7,075 nucleotides of DNA, from positions 1 through 7,075 of the forward strand of contig JBMFVP010000067.1 in the NCBI GenBank assembly GCA_049965935.1, written 5' to 3'. Shown here piece after piece: positions 5,993-7,075 of the stretch. Numbering within the stretch: the first letter of the stretch is position 1; every line of letters starts with the position of its first letter. The stretch comes from Thermocladium sp049965935 (GTDB lineage: Archaea; Thermoproteota; Thermoprotei; Thermoproteales; Thermocladiaceae). Under the pieces are notes generated by a model. It had not been told where the DNA came from and searched no databases. It saw only the letters and a list, made by a program, of their open reading frames with translations. Made by a program: the position numbers and the translations under genes.

Positions 5993-7009
5993 ATGAGGAA
6001 CATCATAATTATTATGTTGGCATTTATTGTATTTTCAATGGGTATAATAGTTCATGCAGCCCTAATACCAGTTATAATACCTCAAATCGCGGCTCCTCAA
6101 TGCTTGAATTACGCCGTCTCACTTAATCTAACTTATGCCGTACCCCTGACTAACTACTCAATGATGCCGGCTAACCCATTCCAAAATGGTATTAACTTAG
6201 TATCTAATACGGTATCACCATGGTACGGTCTAAGCCATAAAAATTTGACACTAATAATTTCGGGAAATGGCTGGACAATAACCAGTAGAACCGAGACTAA
6301 TTCGACGGGTGGAGCACTATGGAGGCTATGCATCAATCCAACAATGCTGCCGAAAATCACTTCTTGGTCAATAATCATAGGGCAGGGCAATGAATATCCC
6401 TTAACGGCGCTATTTATATTCAGGACTCGAAACATTAGCTTGGCATCGCTGCTCGGCAACTTGACCATGATTGGAGGATCATTGCCTGAGGAAAATAATG
6501 GAACGTATAAATTATGGCAACGCATTGGAAAGTATTATGGTGTGCCGATGCCAATGCATGTAGTGCTTTATTCATGGATCGGCAACGCATTATCACCGGT
6601 AGCCGGCATAAATCCCCTTCCCCAATACTTCAACGGCTTTAAGTTTCCCATATATGGCAACAACATAAGCATGTATATAATTAGAATCATAAATGGAAGT
6701 GAATTAATTAATCACTATTCCGCTAATCTAACAATTGGGCAATTAACTGGATTTGGTCGCTCTATATATGGGATCACCGGGTTGCTTCCCTTTGGGCCAA
6801 TTCAATATAATTCAGAGATACTTCTTCTCAAGAATTACACGTTAATTGATGCCGCATGCCTAGCTAATTATTACTATATTACTAAGGTTAAGTTAATGCT
6901 GTTAAATCCAGCATATGGGATCTATATACCATTAACTGTTTATAAATTCGATTCAAAACCTACAGGGCTATTATCGATAAATGGGTCACTGACCTCCTCC
7001 CCGCCCTAA
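5993..7009 (+). CDS. Secreted, sequon-rich protein of unknown function; 3' end replaced by a mobile element
   Basis: A 338-residue frame I cannot assign to a family. Residues 1-22 form a clear Sec signal peptide: an Arg at position 2, a hydrophobic core IIIIMLAFIVFSMGIIV and VHA-A for cleavage. The rest is rich in aromatic residues, Asn, Ile and Leu, has three cysteines, and contains 12 N-x-S/T sequons, which points to an N-glycosylated extracellular or surface beta-rich protein. No protease, lectin or transporter motif is visible and there is no C-terminal membrane anchor. The last six codons (from about 6989: L, T, S, S, P, P and the stop) lie inside the right end of a minus-strand TnpB element, so the native C-terminus has been cut off and replaced; a lost anchor or domain is likely. 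The ATG is chosen for its promoter spacing and signal peptide. Such glycoproteins in Thermoproteota are often surface-layer, binding-protein or protease related, but nothing here decides. Confidence 0.75.
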   Translation: MRNIIIIMLAFIVFSMGIIVHAALIPVIIPQIAAPQCLNYAVSLNLTYAVPLTNYSMMPANPFQNGINLVSNTVSPWYGLSHKNLTLIISGNGWTITSRTETNSTGGALWRLCINPTMLPKITSWSIIIGQGNEYPLTALFIFRTRNISLASLLGNLTMIGGSLPEENNGTYKLWQRIGKYYGVPMPMHVVLYSWIGNALSPVAGINPLPQYFNGFKFPIYGNNISMYIIRIINGSELINHYSANLTIGQLTGFGRSIYGITGLLPFGPIQYNSEILLLKNYTLIDAACLANYYYITKVKLMLLNPAYGIYIPLTVYKFDSKPTGLLSINGSLTSSPP

Positions 7010-7039
7010 AGAGGCGAGGGCTCCCCGAGGTCTAGAGGG
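6990..7039 (-). ncRNA. 3' end of a TnpB-associated guide (omega) RNA / element right end
   Basis: This is the segment between the tnpB stop and the point where host coding sequence begins. As minus-strand RNA it holds a 7-bp hairpin CCUCGCC/UCUUUAG/GGCGGGG (7019-6999) with one U-G wobble that would be a mismatch on the other strand, and it ends in GGAGGAGGUCA. In IS605/IS607 TnpB systems the scaffold RNA overlaps the tnpB 3' end and finishes at the element's right end, so the guide is the next host bases. Here that would be the minus strand from about 6989 downward. The assignment rests on position, fold and resemblance to archaeal TnpB element ends; the exact boundary is uncertain by one to three bases. 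Confidence 0.5.
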
Positions 7040-7075
7040 TTACGCCCCATTCACGGGCGCTACTCCACTATGAAG
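7040..7075 (-). CDS. tnpB: C-terminal fragment of a TnpB (OrfB) nuclease, runs off the right edge
   Basis: The minus strand from 7075 reads LHSGVAPVNGA followed by TAA at 7042-7040. A VAP(V/M)N-type tail directly before the GC hairpin is what I remember of archaeal IS605-family OrfB/TnpB C-termini. The nucleic acid also folds here (CGCCC...GGGCG at 7060-7044), as expected where the guide-RNA scaffold overlaps the gene. TnpB is the RNA-guided nuclease ancestor of Cas12. Only 11 codons are in the window, so catalytic residues cannot be judged and the identification rests heavily on context. Confidence 0.5.
   Translation of the reverse strand, partial: LHSGVAPVNGA

Noticed and set aside
6154..6525. 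Minus-strand 123-codon ORF inside the secreted-protein gene
   Set aside because: The opposite strand has a signal peptide, regular sequons and a promoter; the antisense frame has none.
1..7075. CRISPR array or defence island
   Set aside because: No regularly spaced repeats and no cas or toxin-antitoxin genes; the only RNA-guided component is the tnpB tail at the right edge.

Overview
The window looks like chromosomal DNA of a thermophilic crenarchaeon (Thermoproteota). The evidence is indirect: AT-rich intergenic DNA with TATA-like boxes about 24-29 nt ahead of start codons (leaderless-style transcription), frequent ATA and AGG/AGA codons, an archaeal-type arginyl-tRNA synthetase, an archaeal Thg1-like protein, a signal-peptide protein full of N-glycosylation sequons, and archaeal IS605/TnpB-type element ends. 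A placement near Thermoproteales (Caldivirga/Vulcanisaeta-like) is a guess; no rRNA or other marker is present to fix it.

Layout. Positions 1-66 carry a GC-rich hairpin that looks like an IS200/IS605-family element end, with perhaps the first codons of a minus-strand ORF running off the left edge. On the minus strand, 83-951 is a two-gene operon: a 79-residue orphan protein overlapping a Thg1-like 3'-5' RNA polymerase (tRNA-His guanylyltransferase family) by 7 nt. Positions 952-1297 are mostly non-coding and hold the promoter of that operon, a doubtful 26-codon ORF, a perfect 20-nt palindrome and the promoter of the next gene. On the plus strand, 1298-3900 is an acetate module: AMP-forming acetyl-CoA synthetase followed by a GPR1/FUN34/YaaH (SatP-type) acetate/succinate transporter, each with its own apparent promoter. 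It converges on argS (minus strand, 3944-5851), with an AT-rich dyad between the stops. argS diverges from a plus-strand gene at 5993 for a secreted, heavily sequon-decorated protein of unknown function. That gene runs into the right end of a minus-strand TnpB element; the last 11 codons of tnpB and its 3' hairpin occupy about 6990-7075.

Functionally the interior is ordinary core metabolism and translation: acetate uptake and activation to acetyl-CoA, arginine charging, and tRNA 5'-end repair or guanylation. The notable points are at the margins. Both window edges are GC hairpins of the same design and orientation, each touching the 3' end of a host gene: one gene is clearly given a foreign C-terminus and the other is possibly clipped. 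The same conserved G-U wobble in both hairpins indicates that the working molecule is a minus-strand RNA, consistent with the 3' end of a TnpB guide (omega) RNA. I did not find a clearly new multi-gene system; the best candidates for something undescribed are the small protein coupled to the Thg1-like gene and the palindrome ahead of acs.
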